This document shows, piece by piece, positions 27,101 through 42,100 of a stretch of 64,000 bases of DNA (positions are counted from its first letter, which is position 1; every line of letters begins with the position of its first letter). Origin of the DNA: Nematostella vectensis (lineage: Eukaryota; Cnidaria; Anthozoa; Actiniaria; Edwardsiidae). The notes under the pieces were generated by a model. The model ran no database searches. It had not been told where the DNA came from and worked only from the letters and a program-made list of their open reading frames with translations. The position numbers were made by a program, and so were the translations under genes. Where the stretch lies: assembly GCF_932526225.1 (NCBI RefSeq), contig NC_064034.1, positions 20,146,927 through 20,210,926 of the forward strand, given 5' to 3'.

Positions 27101-30100
27101 CAACAATAACGATGGCAATATTTTTTTCTTGCGATGGTAATGATGACCCCTCAGTTTTCTCCTATATCCTGTTTAATTATCTCAAAATGTTTTTCCAGAC
27201 CCCTCTGTCATGCAAGACACCTGGAGACTGCAGGAAAACTTTGTGGCACAAGAGGGAAAGGATTTGCTTCCTCACAGGGCAACTGGGAGGTTTGTATTTC
27301 CTCTTATTACATGATTGACACGGTTTCCATTGTTTTCTGTAGGGCTTAATTTCACGTACAAACCTCATTAATAGGCAAGTAGATAAGAGCCCGGGGAGGG
27401 TTTTGATATTCAGCAGGGAAGAGCGGCACTGATGAATTGAATTAGATTGCTCATTATTAATGCAAGGGATGTATATGAGATACATCCCGGGGAAGCTTGT
27501 ATACATCCCTTGCATTTATACAGTCGAACACCTACTATCAAAACTTACAAAACTATCAGATCCTGCTGCCACAGCTCTGGCTCTAATTCCTCTCTTTTCA
27601 ATATACACCTATTTCAATTAACGTTGTCGGTGCAAATGGCGAATGGCAAATGGTAGTTATAGGACCAATCACGGCTTGTAGGTATAATTACCCCTAAGAG
27701 TAAAAAACAAGTAAACTAATCGCATGAGTTATTCCCATTTTCCTGCTTTTGGTGAACTGTGGGGAGTCCCTTGGTAATTTTGGATGGTAGCACTGCCATT
27801 TGCCATTTGCGCTGACAACATATTTTCAAATAGGTGTATATGCTAATGCCGCTTGAATCCTCCACACCACTCTTTGTTCAATCAGGCTTCAATTTCAAAG
27901 ATAAAGATTTTGAAAAACATTTTTTGCATGGAAACCTTTGTCAATCTGTAATAAGTCAGTTAATTACCTCGAGCCTTCTGCAATAAGCTTATACATCCCT
28001 CGGCCTTCGGCTTAATTGCTTATTGCCTCAGCTCTCGGTAATTAACTCTTACATATATCTAACTCCAGGGAAAATACTTGTTTCAACACAGGGCGCTGCC
28101 TACAAGCAGGCAAGCAGTCCATATACAGTGTTACTCTCTCATTGGTTGACAGTTGACACATAGCCCAACTCCATTTTGACACATGATCTTACCCCATTGA
28201 CAAAATGTCCTAACCACATGTCCTAACACCCCAATTTTTAACTTGATAGTACCGCTATCCATTTTTCCTACAGAACCAACCTTGTGAGTAACTACACAGC
28301 CCTAGTGCTTGCAGCATTCATGAATGCAGGATTGTTAGAGGTGGGATATCTGGCATGACAGAAAAGTTTTTATATTATATTTTGGGTAATTAATGTTCAA
28401 AACATGCTCTTTTTCTGCACCATTTACACACCTGTATGAATGCTAGCTAAAATGTGACTCTAAAATTCTTTATTTGGTTCTGCTTGCCAAGGAATTTCTC
28501 TTCATTTGGGTTGAAATCTGCTGATTTGAAGGATTTTCCATCATGCTCTCTACACCAATTAACATTTTATTGTACACTATTAAATCTTTTACAGTCAATT
28601 CCCTCTCTTTCTTTTGTATGGCGGAGTATTGTACACTATTAAATCATTAACACAGTATATTCCCTCTCTCCTTTCTAGTGTCTGGTGAAGTATTGTACAC
28701 TATTAAATCATTAACACAGTATATTCCCTCTCTCCTTTCTAGTGTCTGGTGAAGTATTGTACACTATTAAATCATTAACACAGTATATTCCCTCTCTCCT
28801 TTCTAGTGTCTGGTGAAGTATTGTACACTATTAAATCATTAACACAGTATATTCCCTCTCTCCTTTCTAGTGTCTGGTGAAGTATTGTACACTATTAAAT
28901 CATTAACACAGTATATTCCCTCTCTCCTTTCTAGTGTCTGGTGGAGTATTGTACACTATTAAATCATTAACACAGTATATTCCCTCTCTCCTTTCTAGTG
29001 TCTGGTGGAGTATTGTACACTATTGAATGTTTAACACAGTATATTCCCTCTCTCCTTTCTAGTGTCTGGTGAAGTATTGTACACTATTGAATGTTTAACA
29101 CAGTATATTCCCTCTCTCCTTTCTAGTGTCTGGTGAAGTATTGTACACTATTAAATCATTAACACAGTATATTCCCTCTCTCCTTTCTAGTGTCTGGTGG
29201 AGTATTGTACACTATTAAATCATTAACACAGTATATTCCCTCTCTCCTTTCTAGTGTATGGTGGAGTATTGTACACTATTGAATGTTTAACACAGTATAT
29301 TCCCTCTCTCCCTTCTAGTGTCTGGTAGAAGTGATCACCTCCTCTGATTGCTTCATCTCGGTTCAAGCCACAATACTTCTTGGAGAGCTCTTGCATCTGG
29401 TAAAAACAGTCAACTGCTTATATCTAACATATAAAGTACCTGTGTAAGCCATCATTTTGTTATCCTAACAAAATACCAAGTGTTCGAAATTATTCATTTT
29501 TATTGCTAGATTAGTATAAGGCTATCAGGATTTTTCTGATGGAAATAGGAAAACAACATAATACTTTCAAAATTTCTTCAAATATTATATATTTCATAAT
29601 ATTATATTATGTCCACATACCAAATACCTTCAGCAAATATTGCTTCACCATTTAAAGTTTTGAAATTGTAAGGGTGGGCAACCTCTCACTTTTTAATGTG
29701 CATAAAAGTATTTTCCAAGACCACATCCCTGTTCCATATAATATTTAACATACCACCTTACCCTTACAACGTCTTTCATCAGGCAAACACCCTACTTCCA
29801 CCCGAGTGCAGTCGACACAGCCACTGTCTTCCATCGCTGGTTAACACAGCCACATCATTTGAGGTGTCAGCTGCCGAGAGGGGGTATGTTTGAGTTTCGG
29901 TGCGAAAGTGTTGTGGCTATCCTGTGTGCGCTAGTGCTCGGCACTTCCCAAAACGTGAATTCCTTCCTCATGTGGCGAATTCTATTGCTAACTAAGTTCG
30001 CCATGGTGGTGAATGCCTGTTTTCGATACTCGGAATTTTGAATCATGATCTTTTACCTCGAAATCCTATTTCTAATATGTCAAGATAACGTACTGATGAA

Positions 30101-33100
30101 AATCGCAAATCGGAAAAACACAGGCCGAAGAATAAACTCTCTCTCATTTTGGCTGTTTCCTAGTTCCAGGTAGCATAATATTTTCACGAAGGATAATTCT
30201 TGACAATCTCCAGTTACTATCGGTTATCATCTTGCAAAAAAAGGATCTGCATATTTTGCGAGATTTTCCAATTTGGGTGCAAAATCATTTTCAATTTCGC
30301 AAAAATGTCAAAAACGTGTTTCCCTGAGAATTTGATTAAACATTTAACAACAAAACAAAACTGTAAAAAGCATATTGTGCTTGATGCTATTTTCTAACAC
30401 TTTGACATACCCTGAAGCTGTGAGACAAAAGTTAAGAATCATAAGTTCTTAATCATCTTTGTCTTGGTCGTCATTTAAAAAATTAAAAAATAAACAAGGG
30501 AAACAAAAAGAAAAATGTATTAAATTTTGCAATGTTAAAGTTCGTAGCAAATAGGATTTTGCGGGGCTTAAATGTCACGAAATTAAAGAGACCAATAAGA
30601 TATGTTAATTAAATTTTATGCTATAGCTTCTCTGTTGTGGCTACTTCCCCATCAGTATTGCTAATTCCTTTGGCTTAAAATTAGACACAGTGGCTTGTGC
30701 CCTCAAGATCCTAGCGCACACGGAGCTATCTGACCTTGTACTGTCTGAGCTTGTACTGTCTGACCTTGTACTGTCTTTTAGTACAAAGTCACTGTGGCTT
30801 ACTGTCCTACTGATATGTTAGTTTATACAACTATGTAAAATCGCACACTCTGATTGTTAAAGGATCCATGTGTTATTAGAGGAAACATGCTCGCATGCCC
30901 TCACAAAAACTAGATTGTAAAGAAAGAAAACATTTTAGTTGTTGTATAAAACAAATAGATCTCATGGTTTTGTGTCTTTGTCCCTTAATAGATACACAGA
31001 AGACATCATAGCATCGACTCTGTCTCATTGCATACATTTTTTGTTCATAACACGCTTTGACGTCATATGTGCATCTATAAGAGGACAGATGCCAGAAAAA
31101 ACGAGATAAACAAGATTTACAAGCACTTGTTTCTGGCCTCAAAGTGAATATAATCGTATTGATCATTACCGCATTATCACCAGTTTACTTCCGGTCGATT
31201 ATGTAACAATATCCGATGATTTTTAACGGAAAACGCGAAAAAATATTTCAAAATTATAGTGAAAGCAGTGTGTCTATTGGAAGTTTTTTTGAGGATGTGA
31301 TTGATAATTTAGAGCGGATGGCCTGTTAAATATCTCGGATTCTAATAGATTCTTTTGTCTTTTAACTGTTGAGGTTTCCGTCGGACCTCCGGAAGTAAAC
31401 TGGTGACAATGCGGCTTTAAGGGATGATGCAAAGTTCTATAGGAAATGAAGAGGAATATTCTGAAACGAGGAATATTGTAATACTGGAGTGTATTCCATC
31501 TCAAAAAATCATTTCTTCTGTGTTTCTAGGCGTGCGAGTGCTGCAGTGAACTGCCTGGACCGGTTACACCAGATGAAGAAGAGAGAACCAGTACCATGTA
31601 GTCTCTACCTAGAACAGATTTTCAACCAGGTAATGAGACTAACCGGGTAATATTGATAATGTGATAATGATTAAAACATTACAAGACTCCTTGATAATAT
31701 AATAGAGATTAAAACATCAAAAGACTCATTGATAATAGAGATTAAAACATCACAAAACTCATTGATGATATGAGAGAGATTAAAACATCACAAGACTCAT
31801 TGATAATATGAGAGAGATTAAAACATCACAAAACTCATTGACGATATGAGAGAGATTAAAACATCACAAAACTCATTGATAATATGATAGAGATTAAAAC
31901 ATCACAAAACTCATTGACGATATGAGAGAGATTAAAACATCACAAGACTCACTGTAAATTTAGTACAATTTCCAGCATTTTGATGGCTTAGCTTAGTGGT
32001 GTTTGCATCCGGGCGTGTACCCAGGATTGGCAGAGGTGGGGTTCGCAGTCATAGGTGTCATATGGAAAAAGCACAGTATATAAAGATTCCTGAATAAGAA
32101 ATGACCCACATTTTTTCCCTTAATAGCGGGTTTCTGCGCATCCTGTGCACCCCCTCTGTGTACGCGCCTTGGGATCTATTGTAATTATACTAATTGTACT
32201 ATACCAATTGCATTGCTCATATGCAGTGCAATTGTGACATTGATGACAACATTGTTCCACTTGCAGGCCAATACTCTTGAGCCAAAAGTGAAACCAGACA
32301 AATCACACAAAGAGCGCCTCCTACAGTGCCTCAGCAAGGTATGTGTTACTTCAATGTACCCATTTGTTCATATAAAGGCATTTATACAGCATATCATATA
32401 ATAATTCCTTTTGTTTTATTGTAGGACCCAGAGGACGCAGATGTTGCTGCTATCCGGGACACACAGGTGAAAATTTTATGTTTTGGTAAATTCATTGATC
32501 CCCCATCCTCTTGTCGGCCCTTCTGTTTATCGGCCTTTTTGTTTGTTTGCCTTCCTGCTTTTTCTTCTTGCATGCCTATTTCTTTGAGCCTGTGCTATAC
32601 TAGGCTATACCATCATAGCACAGAATGTTAATGCAGGTTAATGAATTGCCTTTCAAATTTCTATTTAGGTGGCAACAGAAAAAGATTTTCGCAAATGGGA
32701 CTGGGAGCTGATAGGAGCCACTCTACAGGTGCTGGCAACTTGTGTCATTGGGATATTAGTTATCCTCCCTAAAAACACCTGCAAGGGAGGCTAGTTCAGT
32801 AAGAGAGGATTAAAGTCTGAGGTTTTGAGACTGAAGATTTGTGCATTTTTGTTTTAGTCACCCTCCTTGTCCTTAAAGAAACTGGAAGAGACCAACAACC
32901 AAAGGTACGCTCAAAATTGAGTTAAAACCCAATTTTTATGGAGAAACCCCCCTTTAATGTTATAAAATTAATGATAACTTTTGCAATTTATCTCGTGTAC
33001 CACTTAGGCCTGATTCATACATCACATGTATTTATGTGACCCAAATACATTAGGCTCAACATTGTTTCAGATGCTGCACTAAATGAGTTGGACTCAAAAG

Positions 33101-36100
33101 GTTGCGATGAGTTAAAGTTGACTTGATGTAGAGTTTCTATTGCACAAAATAAATATAGCATTTGATTTGCCACATCAAAGCTTAACATTTAAACCAGTGC
33201 CATGCTTTTGCCGTACAACAGTGCTGGTATGGTCCATGCTTTTTGGAAAACTTTTGATTCAGACGTCAAACTGTACATGTGCCAAACTGTATTATATCTT
33301 TTCTTATGCCCTTCTATTTTCATTCATAACCTGTCTAGTATATCTTGTTTATAATGTCTTATATTTTCCCCTATTCCCTTCTAAGTTCATTCATAACTTG
33401 TCTAGTATATCTTGTTTTTACTGTCTTATATCGTGTCCTTCTAGGTTTATCCGTAACCTGCTGTATTTCTACAAGCCCAGTAGCCAGCAGTTCTGTACTG
33501 TCTCAATCACTGATAACATGGCGAAGACATACTCACGTGCTGGTCTGCTACTCATAGACTTCCTTCTTGACACAGATGATGTAAGTCACACGAAATAAAA
33601 TACTGTGTAGTATTGTAGTATTGAAGTGTTAGAATAAATTCCAAACCTACTAATGATAATTTCACAAAACCTTTTTTACTCTATCCATGAGTAGTTACCA
33701 GTACGATTTGGTACGATTGTACATCTATTCATTACCCTATTTATTTTGGGTTTAGCATGCTGTGCTTAAAGTCTGTAGATCCTACTTGCTTGACAGAGGT
33801 TTTTGTTTTGTTTTGAATATTAAAAACTCGAGTCATTTTTGTTAAAGACTTTCCCTGTATTATGTAATTGGTAAAAAATACAATTGAGCTGTTTTAATTG
33901 TACGGTGGATTGAAATCCACTGTGATTAAAGCAGATTTGGTCTACTACTACAATGATTATCTCATTTGCATAGGGTTCATAGCCTACGAAACCATGTGTC
34001 ATGCCATTGGTATCATAAACGTTTTCATCAAGTTGGCCATCATGAGCACAGTTTCCAAACACGACTATCTGTGAAGCCTGTCTGATTGTGGTATTTTATG
34101 CATTGTTTAAGCAAAATTGAAAATGCAAAACTGATCTGACAAAATGCCAACTTGCTGTGTGTAATTCAGGCCGCGGGAGACATGATTTTGAAAGAGCTGA
34201 CACAAGAGATAGGAGAGTGTCTGCTAGAGGTATGACACCGTTTAGTGTGCTGACAAGTCACCCATGTAGGGTGGCATGTACTGTTGTTAATGTTGTAGTT
34301 GTGGCTCTGTAGTGGTTTTTCACTATGTGTTGTCACCTAACAATTTGTCTGTTGCTGTTGTTATGGCATTTTGTTTTCCACTAGGTTCTGTCCTCTAACA
34401 TTTGTTGTGGCTTTTGTTGTTGTTGTTGTTAATGCTATTGTTGTTTTTGTTGTCACCTAACATTATGTCTGTTGTTGTTGTTTTTGTTGATGCTGTTGTG
34501 ACCTAGATTTATTCTTCCCCTACAGTAGCTGTTTTCACCCAACATGACGTCTGTTGTTGTTGTTGTTGTTAATTGTAGTAAAAAGTGCTATCACCCAACA
34601 TGACGTCTGTTGTTGTTGTTGTTGTTAATTGTAGTAAAAAGTGCTATCAGCTAACATGACGTCTGTTTTTGTTGTTGTTAATTGTTGTTGTTCTCCACTA
34701 GGTGTTGTCATCTGACATGACGTCTGTTGTTGTTGTTGTTGTTGTTGTTAATTATTTTTGTTCTCAACTAGGTACTGTCACCTAACATGACGTCTGTTGT
34801 TTTTGTTTTTGTTCTCAACTAGGTGCTGTCACCTAACATGATGTCTGTTGTTGTTGTTGTTGTTGTTAATTGTTTTTGTTCTCAACTAGGTGCTGTCACC
34901 TAACATGACGTCTGTTGTTGTTGTTTTTGTTCTCAACTAGGTACTGTCGCTTAACATGACGTCTGTTGTTGTTGTTGTTGTTTTTAATTATCATTGTTTT
35001 CCACTAGGTGCTGTCGCCTAACATGACTTCTGTTGTTGTTGTTAATTATTGTTAATTATTGTTCTTCACTAGGTGCTGTCGCCTAACATGACTTCTGTTG
35101 TTGTTGTTGTTAATTATTGTTATTCACTAGGTGCTGTCGCCTGACACGACGTCTGTTGTTGTTGTTGTTAATTATTTTTGTTCTCAACTAGGTACTGTCA
35201 CCTAAATGACATCTGTTGTTGTTGTTGGTAACTTGACGTATGTTGTTGTTGTTAATTATTGTTGTTCTTCACCAGGTGCTGTCGCCTAACATGACTGGGG
35301 TGCTGAGCAGCAGTAGCCTTCAAAACACCCTCAGCCGTGACTACATCCTGTTTCTAGGAAGAATTTCATGTTCCAAGAACAGCACATCATCCAAGCTCCT
35401 AGAAAAGACAGATATTTACCAATAGTAAGACCACATGTCATTTTTATAAGGATTCTGAATAAAGCCCAGCTTATTAATATGCCAATGTTTTTTTTATAGT
35501 TTGTTAGAAATGTGTTCGACTCCAGGGCAAGAAAACTTACTTAAGCTAATAATTGCCAGCCTGGACTACAAGGACACAGGAATCTCTAGGATCATACTTT
35601 CCAAGCTTCTCACTGCATCAAGTGTGGTATGTCCTCAGTGCTCATCCCAGAATGTAGTATTGTATCTCTGCTGATTTTTACCGTTTGTGTATTTGTGCCT
35701 TATAATGTACACACTCTTATTGCTAGTCCACCCGTCTTTACGCCACGAGCCACATGCGGGTGCTACTCAGATCAAAAGTGCTGTTCTTCAACAACTGGGG
35801 CATGGAATTCCTAGTTACTCAGGTAATTTTGTTTGTATTCTGGGTGGGGGGAATGCACCCCCCATCCCAAGTTGCCTATTTTGTTGTTGTTTTAGATGGG
35901 TATTTTAAAAGCAATCCATAAAGGTTCTTTATGACTCAAGAAGGCAAGTGCAAGTTTAGAATATTCTTCTCTGTAAAGTGGAAACACCGCTTCTAATTGG
36001 ACTTATGAGGAACCTTAAAAAAAACGCAGCCCAGTCCGAATCCTATGGGCCTGTCAGGGGTCTCATTTAGAATGGTAGTTGTCATTTCATAGTCTGTTAA

Positions 36101-39100
36101 TTTTGTTTGTCGACCCGCATCCGTAATTTCCTTGAGTGTGACTCTCCTATCCCTAGATCTAGACGTGTGACTGTGCCTGATACTAAAAATTCTTATTATA
36201 AATACTGTTTTGAATTTGTTCATGTGTTCTGTTTAATATACGTTTCTGCTATTCTCAGCTCTATGACACAGAGACCCAAGTGGCAAACGAGGCGGCTGAT
36301 GTGCTGGATGAGGCCTGCGAGGATGAGGTGGGAAATGCAACCTTCTAAAACTTTTCAATTGTTAGGCCATTACATTAAGTTTGTATGATATAGTTGCCAT
36401 TTCTTATTTTATTCACAATATTTGACAGAAGTGCCCAGTATTTTAACCAAGATGTCCAGTATTTTAACCGAAGTGTCCAGGTTTTTAACCAAGATGTCCA
36501 GTATTTTAACCGGTGTCCAGTATTTTAACCAGGGTGTCCAGTATTTTAACCAAGGTGTCCAGTATTTTAACCAAGGTGTCCAGTATTTTAACTAAGGTGT
36601 CCAGTATTTTAACCGAAGTGTCCAGGTTTTTAACCAAGATGTCCAGTATTTTAACCAAGGTATCCAGTATTTTAACCAGTGTATCCAGTATTTTAACCAA
36701 GGTGTCCAGTATTTTAACCAAGGTGTCCAGTATTTTAACCAAGGTGTCCAGTATTTTAACCGGTGTCCAGGTTTTTAACCAAGATGTCCAGTATTTTAAC
36801 CGGTGTCCAGTATTTTAACCAGGGTGTCCAGTATTTTAACCAAGGTGTCCAGTATTTTAACCAAGGTGTCCAGTTTTTTAAACAGGGTGTCAGTATTTTA
36901 ACCAAGGTGTCCAGTATTTTAACCAAGGTGTCAGTATTTTAACCAAGGTGTCCAGTATTTTAACCAAGGTGTCCAGTATTTTAACCAAGGTGTCCAGTAT
37001 TTTAACCAGGGTGTCAGTATTTTAACCAGGGTGTCAGTATTTTAACCAAGGTGTCCAGTATTTTAACCAAGGTGTCAGTATTTTAACCAAGGTGTCCAGT
37101 ATTTTAACCAAGGTGTCCAGTATTTTAACCAAGGTGTCCAGTATTTTAACCAGGGTGTCAGTATTTTAACCGAGGTGCTCAACATTGTATAACAGAAGGT
37201 TAGAGTTTTAGGGAATAACTGCCTTCACTATGTATTTCTCAGGCAAATCTGCAGTATTTAGTCCAGCTACGACCAGTTCTTCTGCATCTCGGTGAGAGAG
37301 GAATTCGTCTCATGACAAGGTGAGACAGCTTTTTGCTCCCAACAACAGCCAGCCCTCTTGTTGTTTTCATTTAACATTGGAAGACAAATAATGCAAGCAA
37401 AAGCTGTCTAAATTCCATTCCCCAAATTCAATTCAAAATATCTTCCTTAGTTTAGCTGCGATGGAAATGGATGCTTTTTCATTCTTGGTATTTTGCTAGG
37501 ATGACAGAATTGAGGTTGACGGAGGCTTTCTAATCAACGGAGCATCAAAGTTGTTGTTTTATGTGATTTTTTGTTTTATTAGATTTGTTGCAGTTGAGCG
37601 CGGCTTCACCTATCTTCAGTCACTCGGTTACCTGCACGTGTTGCTTGAGCAGTGGAGGCAGGTAAGGGGATTGGAGCTTCAGTTCTTTGATTCTACAGAT
37701 TTGTAAACCTTGGTACTGTCTTTTAGAAATTCTGTCGCGAGTATGTGAGGTGGGTGGAGGAACTGCTGGCAGAGTCGCTAACAACATACACCAAGGCTAC
37801 AGACGAGGAGAGCTACGTACGGCGGTCAACACGAAGGTGAGTAATATGTACCAGCATGGCCCTTCCACATACATCAAGCCTCGACGAGGAGAGCTACTTA
37901 CGGCGGTCAACACGAAGGTTAGTATTATTTTCCAACATGACACTACCACATACACCAAGCCTACAGACGAGGAGAGCTACGTACCGCGGTTAACACGAAG
38001 CTGATTAATATGTACCTGTTGCCCTTGTGACGATCCAGTTTGCAAGTTTTGCTACCTGCAGTAAGATTTTAAAAGCGTTGCTTTCTTTTTTTTATAGAAA
38101 AACTGTGAAGGACTGCTTCTTGCCACCACATTTGTACGGCAAACTCGTTCAGAAGAAAAACGGATTCAAGCTTCTTCAGAAAACGGTGAGACGGAAACTA
38201 TAGATACGCCCCTCCCCCTCCTCACCCTCGTAGGCGGGAAATGCTCCTCACGTGACCTTGTCTCACCGGACCCACGTGACCTTGCCCTCACCGGACCCAT
38301 GTGACCTTGCCCTCACCGGACCCACGTGACCTTGCCCTCACCGGACCCATGTGACCTTGCCCTCACCTGCCCCACGTGACCTTGCCCTCACCGGACCCAC
38401 GTGACTTTGCCCTCACCAGACCTATGTGACCTTGCCCTCACCGGACCCATGTGACCTTGCCCTCACCGGACCCACGTGACCTTGCCCTTACTTGACCCAC
38501 GTGACCTTGCTGCCACATGAGCGAAGCATACAGGCAAAGAACTATAACAAATAAAGGTGTTGTTGTGTGTTTTTCCAGAATGATATTGAGCTGTGCGTGA
38601 GAACGATCCAAACACTTGAGCCAGACACGCGTGAGAAAGTCATCGAGATCAAAGCTGCGCTATGGGCTCTGGTAAGTAACACTTCTTTATACTTGCATCA
38701 CTAGAACCATACTTTCACTGTCTCAGGCCATCCTACTGGGGGCCGTCTAACTCGCTTTCATCTTATTATATTGTTAACGGTTCGCTGTTTCAGGGTCACT
38801 GCGACTCGTCTAACTGGGGCATCGCTATTATCTTATATTGTTAACGGTTCGCTGACTGTTCCAGGGCCACTGCGGTTCGTCTAACTGGGGCATCACCTTG
38901 CTCATGGAGGAGGATGTTATTCCTGATATTGTCCGCATGGCTGAGGAGAGTGAAAACTTCGCCATCAGAGGGTATGTTCTTTGGTTTGTTTTTTGGTACC
39001 CGTGCGGTGGACACCCCCATCGCATCTGTTTTAGCACCACGGCCCCAAAACAATATTGTCATTACAGAGAATGCGGAACTCTGTGGCTGTTTCTCTGAGA

Positions 39101-42100
39101 CGTAATAAATTCGTCACTGGCTTTGAAAACACAATGTTTTTCGATATGTTCACTGTATCTCCTGCACATCACCCCTTGCCCAATCTTGTTATGTACCAGA
39201 GACTGACCAATCGACAATTAAATCCATTTGTTTCTGGGTTTTGGTTGTTCTTGCATCACGTGTTTCCTTTTTCTTGGGTGTGACCGCTAAGACTCGCAAG
39301 GGTTAGTGTTGGGAATCTGTTCTAAGTCGTGGCTGTTTTTGCAGTACGTGTTTCTATGTCCTGGGCCTGATAGCTAAGACTCGCCAGGGCGCTGATATCC
39401 TCCAAGACCTCGAATGGGAGAGCATTCGCCACATGGGCGAAGAACAATGGCCAGTACTCGACTCAAGGGACCAGATCATCCCTACAGCCGTCAACCCGCC
39501 CCTAACGCCGGCCTACACAGCATTTAACCTTGGCAAGATAACCGAGACCTCCGACTCGGGTATTTATACCGGTGAAGAGCCCAAGAAAGGGCCTGATTCG
39601 TCGACTGCTTATGATGAGTTGAGTGGAATCTACCTTGGCGAGGAGAAGACCACCACGAAGAAGGTATGGCTCTTGTCTCCGTACGTATACACACTAAGGA
39701 TACACAGTAAGTCACGTGACTTTTTGAGTGGCAAATTCAAGCCAAAATAAACACATAAAGGGCTGCGCCCGTGACGTCAGAAAGCGTGAGTAGTTAGTCC
39801 TTTCAAATAACCACTGTAGCAAACAGGATCTCTTCCCAGTGCCTGTACTCAGCCGTGTAACACGGCATGCTCGTTAATTCCCTATTCTCTCCTTTGTTTT
39901 CCTGGTTGCTACTCTCCTTTGTCTTGTACCTTGTAGCCTCCACGTGACGACAGGTCGGACAGTGGAGGGATCTTGGCGCGATGGTTCGAGGAGGCGGAGA
40001 GAAGGCGCAAGATAGCTACACGTGAGAGTGGTTTGTATGACGACGCGAGCGGCGTGTACCTCGGGGACGACAACAAGACGGCATCCCATCCGCTTATAGA
40101 ACCCGAAGGGTGTGTACCTTTGTAATAGAACCGTCTTCCCTTTTTTATTAGGTAGTATCAGATGTAAGAAATATCATGCCTAAGACAAGTACCTCTTTTA
40201 GATGATATCGACTTCAGAGACATATTGTTAGCCCTATGAGTATAGAAAGAACTCTCGCTTATAGAACTCTCTGCCGTGACAATGTTAGCTTATATACTCT
40301 CGGCCAATGGCATTGCAAACATCAAAATCTTTGGGACCGCTGTTAGACTCACTCAATTCCTTTGAGCATGATGTACTATGCAAACATATGTAGCACATTC
40401 TCGACCAAGTGAAAAATCAAGTGTTGATAGGCTTGTATCTTTAGGCTGGTTCCTGGAGGGATCATGGCAAGACTGCTACAGGACTCAGGTCTGTCCAAGC
40501 CAGATGCGGGAAAGAAGGAGTCATCGCCCAAGTTGTCACACCGAAGAAATCGCAGTGACGGTAACTTCATCGCAAGCGGTCTCGTGCCCACCACTGACCT
40601 GAAGAGGAGAGCCGTCTCGAATGTGGACCAAGTCATGTCTGGGCATGAGTTCAAGGCTGACGATGATGATGTACTGGAAATGAAGCACCGTCACTCACCG
40701 GTAAGTAACCATGGTAATGTCACTCACTGGTCTGTAACCATGGTGATGTCACTCACTGGTCAGCAACCAATGTGTGACGTTTCCATATGTAATACTGTGT
40801 GACATTTTTATGAACTATGTTACGTTTACTTTGTGTTGTTTCAATGAACAAGGTGACATTTCTACAACGTTTTCATGTGCTGGGTGACATTTCCATGAAC
40901 TAGGTGACATTTCGATGAACTATATGACGTTTCCATGTGATAGGTGACGTTTCCATGAACAAGGTGACATTTCTACGAACTATGTGATGTTTTCATGTGC
41001 TGGGTGACATTTCCATGAACTAGGTGACATTTCGATTAACTATATGACGTTTCCATGTGTTAGGTGGCGCTTCCATGAACTAGGTTACATTTCTGTGAAC
41101 TAGGTGACGTTTCCATGTGTTAGGTGACGTTTCCATGAACTAGGTTACATTTCTATGAACTATATGACGTTTCCATGTGTAGGTAGTTTCCATGAACTAG
41201 GTTACATTTCTATGAACTAGGTGACATTTCCACTAGCTATGCGACATTTCTATGAACTATGTGACATTTCCCTGCACTGTGTGACATTTCCGCGTACCAT
41301 GTTACGTTTCCATTCTGTTTTCAAGACGACGACAAGCTCTGAGTCTTTACACATCGGGGCAATGTTTAACAGCGCTATGAAGTCCACTGCAGAAACGGAG
41401 CCAGAGGTAGCAAGGGCTGGTGACGAGAACGTTGTAGAGCTTACCATCCCGGTAGGCCATGTCCGGTCCAACAGCTCTGTGAGCAGCTGCTGTAGTGAGG
41501 GGAGTATTGAGTACCAGGAAGTCAGTCATAGTCGGCACAGCAGCAGCACAAGCGAGGCGACCTCCTACCAGAACAGCCCTGCTAACTACCCCGGCGACTT
41601 TGGCTCCGACGACACACAGGCATCAGTGGCAAGGTAGGGATCAGGGGAGAATGATTAATGTAAAGAGGGCGATGTTCTACCAGAACTTCCCGTCTAACTA
41701 CCCCGGGGACTTTGGCTCCAAAGACACAAGGATCAGGAGGGTGTGTAATGTTTAGGGAGGCATGGTCGGCGCTAAGGGAGAGGGAAAATACATAGATGGA
41801 CAGATGTTACAGAGAAAAAAAAGATTTGGCACTTAAGGAAAGAGAAGGAGGTCTCACCTAAATACTTGTCTGTGCGTGTAGGCCTATCCCTGTGCAGGGG
41901 GAAAAGTTCGGGCCGGCATTATCAAGTGTTGCGAGTTCTAGCAGCACTCAAGATAACGCACCTGCAGCAAGGTTAAGGACAAGCTACGAGAGTCCTCTCC
42001 CAAGCCCGCAACTACTACACCCGTCCCGCGGGACCGCGGGTGAGGCAGAACCACGTGACGTCACGCGCGTCAAGGATGAGGGACATCAGGTAGAGAGGGT

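Noticed and set aside
36506-36818. ORFs with VSSILTK or VKILDTL repeats
   Set aside because: Products of the 21-bp intronic repeat, whose length is a multiple of three.
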